Origin: Flectobacillus roseus
Lineage (GTDB): Bacteria > Bacteroidota > Bacteroidia > Cytophagales > Spirosomataceae
Assembly (NCBI RefSeq): GCF_030056665.1
Contig: NZ_JASHIG010000057.1
Length of the DNA stretch: 28,986 nt
Reading direction: 5' to 3' (one strand)
Of this stretch, positions 8,269-15,580 are shown piece by piece (positions within the stretch are counted from its first letter, which is position 1; each line of letters begins with the position of its first letter). The notes under the pieces are model-generated. The model was not told the origin of the DNA. It worked only from the letters and a program-made list of their open reading frames with translations, and did not search any database. A program made the position numbers and the translations under genes.

Positions 8269-8709
8269 TTATAAATACTTCTGTAATAAAATTCGACTTT
8301 GCTCGATGGGCTCACGTTTTTCAAAATCTATTATATGAAAACCATTAGAAATGCCAAAAATCTGCATGGCTTTTAGGTAATTTCTGGTTTTGAAGATAAT
8401 GCTCGAATATCCTTCTTTTTTTGCCCAATCTTCCATTTGATCTGCTAAATTCTTGGCAATTTTTTGTTTTCGATAGGCAGGCAAAACAGCACCCATCCAG
8501 CTGTAAAATGAACCATCATTCGTCTTTTGATAGCCAGCTTTGAAGCCAACAGGTGTCTCTTGGTCGTAAGCTACAAGGATGAGGTGTTTTGGCGAATGCT
8601 CAAAACGTTCTTGGTAAACTTCCTTGGCATAGAGATTTTCAAACTCGGGGATACCTGCCGAAATGCTTAAAATATCCTCTACGGATCCTTGTCGATAAGA
8701 TATTTGCAT
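8269..8709 (-). CDS. GNAT family N-acetyltransferase
   Basis: The 146-residue length is normal for a single GNAT domain. The acetyl-CoA binding region is GAVLPAYRKQKIAKNLADQM (about residues 73-92), with RKQKIA standing in for the usual RxxGxG/A loop. The segment before it (LILVAYDQETPVGFKAGY) fits the beta4 strand. The C-terminal part KTRNYLKAMQIFGISNGFHI fits the usual N-x-x-M-x-x-x-x-x-x-x-G-F helix and strand. It is cytoplasmic; the substrate (small amine, amino acid or peptide) cannot be told. It is transcribed away from the lysine genes and appears to be a single gene. Confidence 0.88.
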   Translation of the reverse strand: MQISYRQGSVEDILSISAGIPEFENLYAKEVYQERFEHSPKHLILVAYDQETPVGFKAGYQKTNDGSFYSWMGAVLPAYRKQKIAKNLADQMEDWAKKEGYSSIIFKTRNYLKAMQIFGISNGFHIIDFEKREPIEQSRILLQKYL

Positions 8710-8735
8710 ATTTTTTTAATTTTTTTTTCGTGCCA

Positions 8736-8743
8736 CAAAGATA
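8736..8743 (-). promoter_or_regulatory. -7 element for the acetyltransferase gene
   Basis: On the minus strand TATCTTTG matches TAnnTTTG and lies 27 nt before the ATG. No -33 TTG is seen at the usual distance. Confidence 0.35.
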
Positions 8744-8773
8744 ATTTTCATCTGAGTTAAATACCATACTTCC

Positions 8774-8800
8774 AAATTTTAGGATAGCCTAAAATTTTTT
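8774..8800 (+). terminator. perfect hairpin with T-run in the divergent gap
   Basis: AAATTTTAGG-ATAG-CCTAAAATTT is followed directly by TTT, so it reads as an AT-rich terminator on the + strand only. It lies between divergent genes, 215 nt before the aldehyde dehydrogenase start. It is therefore either a leader hairpin of that transcript or a block on antisense read-through from the acetyltransferase side. Confidence 0.4.
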
Positions 8801-8927
8801 AGACTTAGAAAAGTAATATTTTTTGACTTTTGTTGCGTATATCATTTAGCGTTCAATCTGTTTGGAAATGTTTGGAAATTTGAATAATAGCCCCTAGATT
8901 TCGAAAAATTCAATTCAACGACATTCC

Positions 8928-8943
8928 TGTCAATCATTTGACA
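8928..8943. promoter_or_regulatory. operator candidate upstream of the lysine-degradation genes
   Basis: TGTCAA-TCAT-TTGACA is a perfect 6-bp inverted repeat with a 4-bp spacer, 71 nt before the aldehyde dehydrogenase ATG. The symmetry and place fit a dimeric transcription-factor site. It resembles Fnr-type TTGAT-N4-ATCAA sites in layout but not in exact bases. A direct repeat TTTGGAAAT/TTTGGAAAT lies further upstream near 8860-8880. Nothing else stands out in 8710-9014. Confidence 0.4.
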
Positions 8944-9014
8944 ATCTTTATTATATCCTAATGAAAAATTGGGGCTGAATGCTATTGCCCTTTTACAACA
9001 AACTATTGTAAACT

Positions 9015-10541
9015 ATGCATGAATTACTCAAGTCGCTGGGTATTGCCCAGTTGAATCATGGTACAAGCACAGGACTCAAATCATGGTCGTCGGGCGATAC
9101 AGTGATTGATTCTTTTTCTCCTGTTGATGCCGAATTGATAGCCCAAGTATATCAGACTACTCAAGAAGATTATGAGTTGGTTTTGAGCAAAGCACAAAAT
9201 GCCGCTATTGAATGGCGTAATGTCCCAGCCCCGAAGCGTGGTGAAATTGTACGCCAAATGGGAGAGGCTTTTCGCAAGCACAAAGAAAATTTGGGAAAAT
9301 TAGTTTCTTACGAAATGGGCAAAAGCCTTCAAGAAGGCTTGGGCGAAGTCCAAGAAATTATCGACATCTGCGATTTTGCCGTTGGACTTTCTCGTCAGTT
9401 GTATGGACTGACCATGCATTCCGAGCGACCCTCGCATCGTATGTATGAGCAATGGCATCCACTTGGGATTGTAGGTATTATCTCTGCTTTTAACTTTCCT
9501 GTAGCCGTTTGGTCATGGAACGCCATGTTGGCATGGGTTTGTGGTAATGTTTGTATTTGGAAACCTTCCGAAAAAACGCCACTGACTGCCATCGCTTGCC
9601 AGCATATTATTTCGGAGGTATTACGTCAAAATCATCTTCCTGAAGGATTATCTTCGATTATTATGGGCAAGGCTCAAGTAGGAGATTGGTTGGTTTCGGA
9701 CAAACGTGTAGCCTTGATTTCAGCTACGGGCTCTACTCGTATGGGACGTGCTGTGGGGACTAAAGTGGCGGAACGTTTTGGCAAATGTCTTCTGGAGTTA
9801 GGCGGAAATAATGCCATTATCATTACTGAAAAAGCTGATTTAAACATCGCAATTCCTGCTGTGGTATTTGGTGTAGTAGGTACCGCTGGACAGCGTTGTA
9901 CAAGCACACGTCGTTTGATTATTCATGATTCTATTTATCAACAAGTAAAAGAACGATTGGTGAAGGCCTATGCCCAATTACGAATTGGAAATCCGCTTGA
10001 TGCTAACAATCATGTTGGTCCGCTGATTGATAAAGATGCTGTAAAAGCCTATTTGTCTGCCGCGGTGCAAGTCGTAGAACAAGGCGGAAAAATGCTCATC
10101 GATGCAGAGGTTTTGGAAGGTGCAGGCTTTGAATCAGAATGTTATGTACGTCCATGTATTGCCGAAGCTAAACCCGATTTTGCGATAGTTCAGCACGAAA
10201 CATTTGCACCTATTCTTTACTTGTTATCCTACAGCACTATAGATGAGGCTATTGCGATTCAGAACAATGTGCCACAAGGACTTTCATCTGCTATTTTTAC
10301 CCTAAATCTTCGTGAAGCCGAACAATTCCTATCACCAAATGGCTCAGACTGTGGTATCGCCAATGTCAATATTGGTACCTCGGGTGCTGAAATTGGTGGT
10401 GCTTTTGGAGGAGAAAAAGAAACAGGTGGAGGAAGAGAGTCAGGCTCAGATGCTTGGAAATCTTATATGCGTCGCCAAACCAATACCATCAATTATGGTA
10501 CTTCGTTGCCCTTGGCACAAGGAATAAAATTTGATTTTTAA
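9015..10541 (+). CDS. ALDH7-type alpha-aminoadipic semialdehyde dehydrogenase (antiquitin-like)
   Basis: The enzyme should oxidise L-2-aminoadipate 6-semialdehyde to L-2-aminoadipate with NAD+, in the lysine degradation path. The 508-residue length fits ALDH7. The general base is Glu261 in CLLELGGNN and the nucleophile is Cys295 in GTAGQRCTSTRR. The C-terminal stretches GSDCGIANVNIGTSGAEIGG, FGGEKETGGGRESGSDAWKS and LPLAQGIKFDF match antiquitin closely, far more than other ALDH groups. It is followed 96 nt later by a DUF1338 gene and then by a saccharopine/lysine dehydrogenase family gene, which makes the lysine role very likely. A palindrome at 8928-8943 may regulate it. Confidence 0.93.
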   Translation: MHELLKSLGIAQLNHGTSTGLKSWSSGDTVIDSFSPVDAELIAQVYQTTQEDYELVLSKAQNAAIEWRNVPAPKRGEIVRQMGEAFRKHKENLGKLVSYEMGKSLQEGLGEVQEIIDICDFAVGLSRQLYGLTMHSERPSHRMYEQWHPLGIVGIISAFNFPVAVWSWNAMLAWVCGNVCIWKPSEKTPLTAIACQHIISEVLRQNHLPEGLSSIIMGKAQVGDWLVSDKRVALISATGSTRMGRAVGTKVAERFGKCLLELGGNNAIIITEKADLNIAIPAVVFGVVGTAGQRCTSTRRLIIHDSIYQQVKERLVKAYAQLRIGNPLDANNHVGPLIDKDAVKAYLSAAVQVVEQGGKMLIDAEVLEGAGFESECYVRPCIAEAKPDFAIVQHETFAPILYLLSYSTIDEAIAIQNNVPQGLSSAIFTLNLREAEQFLSPNGSDCGIANVNIGTSGAEIGGAFGGEKETGGGRESGSDAWKSYMRRQTNTINYGTSLPLAQGIKFDF

Positions 10542-10637
10542 ATGGGAAAGTATTAGATAAAAACAGACGAAACTCTTTCCTTGTCTTTTACCAATATTGG
10601 ATAACAAACTAATAAACAAATAACTGATTAAGCATTT

Positions 10638-11555
10638 ATGAAAAATCAAGAAGCGATAATTCAATCTTTGATGGAGCAGCTTTGGCAAAATTACTGCCAA
10701 CGAGTAAGTTATGCACATGCGTATGCCGACATGGTTTTGGCAAAAGGTGGTCAGGTGGTCAACGACCACTGTGCATTCCGTACATTTAATACTTTTACAG
10801 GAGAACAAAAAGCAGGAATTATAGCTATTTCAGAAGTATTAGAAAGTTTGGGTTATGTAAAAATTGCACCCTATTCTTTCCCTTCAAAACATTTGAATTC
10901 ATTTCATTATCAACATCCAACCAATATCAATTTTCCGAAATTCTTTGTAACTCAACTTGAGGTAGCAGAATTGCCTTCAGAAACACAAGCGCTGATTAAT
11001 GAAGCAGTAGCTTCTGGCGAAGACGCGCTTTCGGGAGATGCACGTAACTATTTGTCGGAGTTAGCACAAGCTAAAGAATTATCAGATGACAAGGCTGAAG
11101 TTCTGGTTACTGCATTGGTGAAATTCTTTGGTCGTCCTTGGAAGCCTGCTAAAAAAAGCACGATTCTGGAAGTAAATAAGATATCTCAGTTTGCTGCTTG
11201 GACTTTGTTGCATGGTAATTCGGTAAACCACTTTACAGCTTATATCAATTACCAAAAAGTTGATGGATGGGATGATATAGAATCAACAATGAAAGCTTTG
11301 GAGGAGGCTGGAATTCCAATCAAACCTGCTATTGAAGGTGCTAAAGGAAGCAAACTTCGCCAAAGTTCTACCCAAGCAGTAGACGAACTTTGTCCTGTAA
11401 TAGAAAAAGATGGAAGCGAAGGAGAATTGCTATGGTCTTATGCCTATTACGAACTAGCAGAGCGTAATTATATCGAGCAAGATGGACAACAAGTTTGGTT
11501 TGATGGCTTCTTAGGTGAACAGGCTACGAACCTTTTTGAAATGACGAAGAGATAG
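10638..11555 (+). CDS. DUF1338 / HglS-type 2-oxoadipate dioxygenase-decarboxylase
   Basis: Known DUF1338 enzymes (HglS of Pseudomonas putida, plant FLO7) are Fe(II) enzymes that turn 2-oxoadipate into D-2-hydroxyglutarate in lysine breakdown. Expected metal and substrate residues are visible: His44 and Arg48 in NDHCAFRTF, spaced as in HglS, His198 in GNSVNHFTAYIN, and a Glu near 272 in YYELAERNY. At 305 residues it is shorter than the roughly 450-residue proteobacterial form but keeps these motifs. It lies between the semialdehyde dehydrogenase and the lysine/saccharopine dehydrogenase-like gene, which supports the pathway. The aminotransferase joining 2-aminoadipate to 2-oxoadipate is not in the window. 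Confidence 0.88.
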   Translation: MKNQEAIIQSLMEQLWQNYCQRVSYAHAYADMVLAKGGQVVNDHCAFRTFNTFTGEQKAGIIAISEVLESLGYVKIAPYSFPSKHLNSFHYQHPTNINFPKFFVTQLEVAELPSETQALINEAVASGEDALSGDARNYLSELAQAKELSDDKAEVLVTALVKFFGRPWKPAKKSTILEVNKISQFAAWTLLHGNSVNHFTAYINYQKVDGWDDIESTMKALEEAGIPIKPAIEGAKGSKLRQSSTQAVDELCPVIEKDGSEGELLWSYAYYELAERNYIEQDGQQVWFDGFLGEQATNLFEMTKR

Positions 11556-11732
11556 TTTTTTTAGGCACTAGGGGAGAGGGTTTAGGGGATAGTAGAGACG
11601 CAATGCTTTTCGTCTTGATTTCCTTGATAAAAGTGTTAGTAATCTAAAATTTACATTCACAATTCATCATTCACAACTCATCACTAATCCCTCTTTGCCT
11701 ATCCCCTTACCCCTTCTTTAAATTAATTTACT
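11556..11732. repeat. intergenic repeat fragment between the lysine genes
   Basis: The gap holds an imperfect GAGACGCAATGC...TCGTCTT palindrome (11595-11616). A G-poor tract follows, CATTCACAATTCATCATTC then ACAACTCATCACTAATCCC, also seen near 19616 and 26320. No terminator or clear promoter is visible, so whether the third gene is co-transcribed is open. Confidence 0.45.
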
Positions 11733-12788
11733 ATGAAAAAAATACTTGTAATTGGAATGGGAAAAGTAGGCTCCTTGGTAGGTGTTTTACTTTCCAAAAG
11801 ATTTGAAGTGACTGGTCTCGACAAGAATGGACCAGCCACAGAAGTGGGTTTTCCAACAATCAAAGGGGATGTTACGAATCGAGCATTACTCGAAAAATTG
11901 ATACCAGATTTTGATGCAGTGGTATCTTGTATGCCTTACAATCTGAATTTGGCCATAGCCGAAACGGCCTATCAATCAGGTAAACATTATTTTGACTTGA
12001 CTGAGGATGTTCCTACGACGACTGCGATTCGTGCAATGGCAGCCCGTGGGAGTCGTGCGGTGTTGGCACCGCAATGCGGTTTGGCGCCAGGCTTTATTGG
12101 AATTGTGGGTGCTGACTTAGCCAATCGCTTTACTCGTTTGAGAGATATTGAGTTACGAGTTGGTGCTTTGCCTAAATATCCTAATGGCTTATTGGGCTAT
12201 TCATTTACATGGTCACCTGCTGGCGTAATCAATGAGTATATCAATGACTGTGAGGTGATTCATAATGGTAAAGTCAAGCTTGTGCCTGCGCTCGATGGTC
12301 TCGAAACCATCAATATCGAAGGTATGGAATTTGAAGCCTTTAGCACTTCTGGTGGTTTGGGTACGATGTGCGAAACTTATGAAGGGAAGGTAGATACGCT
12401 CAATTACAAGACCATTCGCTATCCTGGGCATGGTAAATTGATGCGTTTTTTATTGTATGAGTTAATCTTGAAAGACCGTCGTGAGTTGATAGAAGAAATT
12501 CTTACAGAAGCAAAACCTCCTGTTCAGGAAGATGTGGTATATGTTTATGCCGTAGTGGAAGGCTGGAAAAACGACCGTATCGAGCGTGAAGAGTTTTATC
12601 GTGCCTATTCACCAATCAAGATTGATGGGAAACATTGGCGAGCGATTTCATGGACAACAGCAGCCTCTATCGTGGCAGTGGTCGAATTAGTAGCTGATGG
12701 CAAACTCCCTCAAACAGGTTTTATTAAACAAGAAGATATACCTCTAGCAGATTTGCTTGCTACAACTACTGGGCAGTATTTTAGTTAA
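11733..12788 (+). CDS. saccharopine dehydrogenase family oxidoreductase (lysine 6-dehydrogenase or saccharopine dehydrogenase)
   Basis: Residues 1-30 form a Rossmann start with VIGMGKVGSLVG. The central and C-terminal parts carry CGLAPGFIGI, YKTIRYPGHGKLM and TGFIKQEDIPLADLL, typical of the saccharopine dehydrogenase family. At 351 residues it is a single-function enzyme without the lysine-ketoglutarate reductase half. Two reactions fit: NAD+-dependent oxidation of saccharopine to glutamate and aminoadipate semialdehyde, or direct oxidation of lysine by lysine 6-dehydrogenase, whose members have about this length and the TIRYPGH motif as I recall them. Either would feed the ALDH7 gene upstream. 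No separate lysine-ketoglutarate reductase is in the window, which mildly favours lysine 6-dehydrogenase. Confidence 0.85.
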   Translation: MKKILVIGMGKVGSLVGVLLSKRFEVTGLDKNGPATEVGFPTIKGDVTNRALLEKLIPDFDAVVSCMPYNLNLAIAETAYQSGKHYFDLTEDVPTTTAIRAMAARGSRAVLAPQCGLAPGFIGIVGADLANRFTRLRDIELRVGALPKYPNGLLGYSFTWSPAGVINEYINDCEVIHNGKVKLVPALDGLETINIEGMEFEAFSTSGGLGTMCETYEGKVDTLNYKTIRYPGHGKLMRFLLYELILKDRRELIEEILTEAKPPVQEDVVYVYAVVEGWKNDRIEREEFYRAYSPIKIDGKHWRAISWTTAASIVAVVELVADGKLPQTGFIKQEDIPLADLLATTTGQYFS

Positions 12789-12793
12789 GTATG

Positions 12794-12845
12794 AAATGTG
12801 ATTGTAAAATGCTGATAATAAATATTTTACAATCACATTTTTTAG
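12794..12845 (+). terminator. terminator closing the lysine-degradation genes
   Basis: A perfect 17-bp inverted repeat (AAATGTGATTGTAAAAT at 12794-12810 and its complement at 12824-12840) is followed by TTTAGTTT. It starts 6 nt past the stop codon. It can act in either direction but sits where the + strand operon ends. Confidence 0.8.
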
Positions 12846-12865
12846 TTTATCCCGAATCCTGAAGC

Positions 12866-13068
12866 TAGGATGATTCTCTTACTTTTTGATACTATCATTT
12901 CACAATGAAACCTCTTAAGACGCAATCATTGCGTCTCTACTGCCAGAATTCAAATTTTAAAATAATCACTCATTCGCTCAATCACTCAATCACTAAATTA
13001 GGGATAACTCATGTTTGATACTACTATGTTATGCCTAACTGGACTTGAGACCTAAAGTATTACGTCTC
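12866..13068 (+). repeat. composite intergenic repeat, copy B
   Basis: AGGATGATTCT at the start, a GACGCAATCATTGCGTC palindrome (12919-12935), then the G-poor tail with two CAATCACT units ending at CATG (13013). It closes with GAGACCTAA-AGTA-TTACGTCTC (13047-13068). Positions 12917-13013 are nearly identical to the reverse complement of 3308-3412. The AAGCGG hairpin of copies A and C is missing here. The copy lies between convergent genes. Confidence 0.7.
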
Positions 13069-13077
13069 TACGGGTAA

Positions 13078-14655
13078 TTACAAACTTGGCTCAATCAACA
13101 CAACCTCTTCTTTATCTACAATCACCTGACCTTCAAGCAAGTCTTTGGTTTTGCGAACATATTTTTTGGGCGTGACAATCACTGGGCAAAGTGTATCATT
13201 TTTTCGCTTAGAATAATAGGCTGCAATACCTGCTGCTTTTTCGATAACATTTACTGGAAACTTCTTCCCTGCTTGTCGACGAATCACCACGTGCGAACCT
13301 GATACATCACGTGCGTGAAGCCATAGGTCTTCTTTGCGGGCATATCTCTGAGTAAGTAAATCGTTATTTCTGGCATTTTTCCCGATTAAGATTTCCCAAC
13401 CTTGATAATTTACATATTTGAATAAATCTTGCACGGTAAGCACTTGTTTATCATTTTGCTCAATAACATTATTCTTAATGTATTTTCGCAATTCTCGCAG
13501 ACTTTCGATTGCTTCCACTTTGCTGATATGCCCCTGCAATTCTTGCATCAACTCCTCTTTGGCCTCGATATTCTCCATCAACTTTTGGATTTCAATCTTT
13601 TCATTTTTGGATTTTCGATAATAGTTCTCTGCATTTTTCTGCGGAGTCAAATCTGGCTTCAACCTTACTTTAATAGGCTTATCACGATAAAAATCATATA
13701 ATTCTATTACTTCAGTTCGTTCAGGAATCGCATGCAAATTGGCCATAATGATATTGGCAATTTCTTCATGCTTTACATCCTCCTCCAAACTCGAAAGTTG
13801 GGCGTACGACTTATCAATATAGGTTTGGGTACGAAGTATCTGCTTTTGCAAATAGCGAATACACTGTCCTTTTTCTTTGTCAAAAACATTAATTTTGGCA
13901 AAAGAATAGTATAGCTCATTACTTGCTAAAATAGGGTCAGTCAAGGTTTTGACAAGGTCGCCCCCCTCCTGTACCATCGACAACATAGGCTGGTAATCGA
14001 CAGTCTTTACATAAAACTGAATATCATTTAACTCATTGAGAATTTCTTGAACTATAGCCCATTGCTGTTCGAGTGAAGGCTGTCCCAAAGCCTTAATTTT
14101 TCCCTGAATTAGCTTTACGATTTCTTTTCCAAAAGTTGGGAATATGGCATTGAGTTGTCCATTGGCTGCTACAAAAGCCTCAAAACTCTGATCGATAGGA
14201 CGGTCGAGCGTTTGGAGAGATAGATTATTATCGACTACCAATTTGTTATGAAACAAATCCAATACCTCGTCTCCTTCAAACAAGACAATATTCGAGCGAT
14301 TGCCATACATTTTGAATAACAGGGTAAAATTGTTTTCAAAATACAGTGCAAAAGCCCTTTCGTTCAAAAATTGTTGGACCCTTTCAACCCTCAAACCATT
14401 GATTTCCTTAAATAAATCCACCGAATTTCGACCAGCACGACGAAAGTCATCAGGAAAATTCAAACAGGCAAAATCGGGATGCAAGACAGCTTTTATATAA
14501 AAATCACGCTTTTTTCTCCACTGTTTTCCATCTGTACAAAAGCCTAAGACCAATTCATCTTTTTCTTGCGAAAAACATTCGGCAAATACCAAACCTACCA
14601 ACTCCTCCTCCAATCGCTTCGAAAGCTGTCGAAGAAAATAATAATTCGTTTGCAT
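13078..14655 (-). CDS. rqcH: NFACT / RqcH-type ribosome quality control factor
   Basis: RqcH (Rqc2/NEMF homologue, long annotated as fibronectin-binding protein) binds stalled 50S subunits and adds C-terminal alanine tails to mark nascent chains for decay. Order: NFACT-N (about 1-170, with ERVQQF at 91-96 and FKMYGNRSNIVLF at 114-126), helix-hairpin-helix and coiled-coil parts (about 180-400, including EKIEIQKLMENIEAKEELMQ), and NFACT-R (about 420-520, with EDLWLHARDVSGSHVVIR). The 525-residue length is slightly under the Bacillus protein. The Asp-Arg pair needed for tRNA binding appears as Glu91-Arg92. A longer reading frame begins with TTG at 14721, but that TTG is part of a TAACTTTG promoter element, so the ATG at 14655 is chosen; it starts at the conserved MQTNYYFLRQL. 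Confidence 0.88.
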   Translation of the reverse strand: MQTNYYFLRQLSKRLEEELVGLVFAECFSQEKDELVLGFCTDGKQWRKKRDFYIKAVLHPDFACLNFPDDFRRAGRNSVDLFKEINGLRVERVQQFLNERAFALYFENNFTLLFKMYGNRSNIVLFEGDEVLDLFHNKLVVDNNLSLQTLDRPIDQSFEAFVAANGQLNAIFPTFGKEIVKLIQGKIKALGQPSLEQQWAIVQEILNELNDIQFYVKTVDYQPMLSMVQEGGDLVKTLTDPILASNELYYSFAKINVFDKEKGQCIRYLQKQILRTQTYIDKSYAQLSSLEEDVKHEEIANIIMANLHAIPERTEVIELYDFYRDKPIKVRLKPDLTPQKNAENYYRKSKNEKIEIQKLMENIEAKEELMQELQGHISKVEAIESLRELRKYIKNNVIEQNDKQVLTVQDLFKYVNYQGWEILIGKNARNNDLLTQRYARKEDLWLHARDVSGSHVVIRRQAGKKFPVNVIEKAAGIAAYYSKRKNDTLCPVIVTPKKYVRKTKDLLEGQVIVDKEEVVLIEPSL

Positions 14656-14718
14656 TATAATATCTGTTAATCGTACCATCAAATATTTGATACGATATGG
14701 GGTTTCAATCTCAAAACA

Positions 14719-14726
14719 CAAAGTTA
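14719..14726 (-). promoter_or_regulatory. -7 element of the rqcH-type gene
   Basis: On the minus strand TAACTTTG is an exact TAnnTTTG match. Transcription would start near 14712, leaving a leader of about 57 nt before the ATG at 14655. No good -33 TTG lies at the usual distance. Confidence 0.45.
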
Positions 14727-14822
14727 CGCATAATTATGCTTTATGCTGTAGCTCCAAACTATTCAGCAACGAAGTCCAACACGTATCATCATTGTTTACA
14801 TCATTTTCTCCAATTACTTGAG

Positions 14823-14830
14823 TAAATTTG
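14823..14830 (+). promoter_or_regulatory. -7 element of the IMPACT-family gene
   Basis: TAAATTTG matches TAnnTTTG exactly, 55 nt before the ATG at 14886. No -33 TTG is seen at the usual distance. With the element at 14719-14726 it makes a divergent promoter region of about 100 bp. Confidence 0.4.
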
Positions 14831-14885
14831 TGGATATTATGCACAGCGCTATCAAAAGCCATGCAACTATCAAAAATGAGATTTT

Positions 14886-15500
14886 ATGTTATTTGAAGAT
14901 ACTTACAAAACCATTACAGGCTCGGCTGAAGGGCTTTTTAAAGATAAAGGCAGTAAATTTTTTGCCTATGCCTATCCTATTGAAGACGAGTCAGAGGTAA
15001 AAGATTTAGTGGACCAACTCAAAAAGGAGCACTTCAAAGCAGTGCACCATTGCTATGCCTATCGTTTGGGACAAGATCGAACCAATTTTAGGGTCAATGA
15101 CGACGGGGAACCATCAGGCTCGGCTGGAAAGCCTATTTTAAATGTATTGTTGTCAAAAGACATAACGAATATTTTGGTAGTAGTGGTTCGCTATTTTGGG
15201 GGTACTTTATTAGGCGTTCCGGGTCTGATTAATGCCTACAAAACGGCTACTCAAGAAGCATTAGCTGAAGCAGAAATCATTGAAAAGACGGTTAATGAAA
15301 TCTACGAAGTACGTTTTGAGTTTGTTCAAATGAATGATGTAATGAAAGTGGTAAAAGAATTTGGGCTAAAAGTCAAGAATCAACTTTTTGACAATCAATG
15401 TACGTTACAACTAGAATTTCGCAGAAATATGACCAATCAAATTATTGGCAAACTCGAAAAAATCGAACCGATTGAGATTGAGCATATAGCGACAGTCTGA
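14886..15500 (+). CDS. IMPACT / YigZ family protein
   Basis: The 204-residue protein has the UPF0029 (Impact N-terminal) domain at about 15-125. Its hallmark motifs are KGSKFFAYAYP, AVHHCYAYRLG, NDDGEPSGSAGKPIL and VVVVRYFGGTLLGVPGLINAY. A DUF1949 C-terminal domain covers about 138-200. Eukaryotic IMPACT/YIH1 binds GCN1 and tempers the GCN2 starvation response. Bacterial YigZ members are cytoplasmic and poorly understood, with a ferredoxin-like C-terminal domain suggested to bind nucleic acid. It is divergent from the rqcH-type gene, another translation-linked factor. The start at 14886 fits the family's N-terminus. Confidence 0.92.
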   Translation: MLFEDTYKTITGSAEGLFKDKGSKFFAYAYPIEDESEVKDLVDQLKKEHFKAVHHCYAYRLGQDRTNFRVNDDGEPSGSAGKPILNVLLSKDITNILVVVVRYFGGTLLGVPGLINAYKTATQEALAEAEIIEKTVNEIYEVRFEFVQMNDVMKVVKEFGLKVKNQLFDNQCTLQLEFRRNMTNQIIGKLEKIEPIEIEHIATV

Positions 15501-15580
15501 CGAAGAGCTTTCAGCCATTAGCAATCAAAAGCAATTACTAAATTCAACACTCCGCACTCAAAACTCATCACTACCGCAAT

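Noticed and set aside
13414..13914. Plus-strand open frames opposite the rqcH-type gene
   Set aside because: They overlap a well-supported coding region on the other strand and show biased, hydrophobic compositions without motifs.
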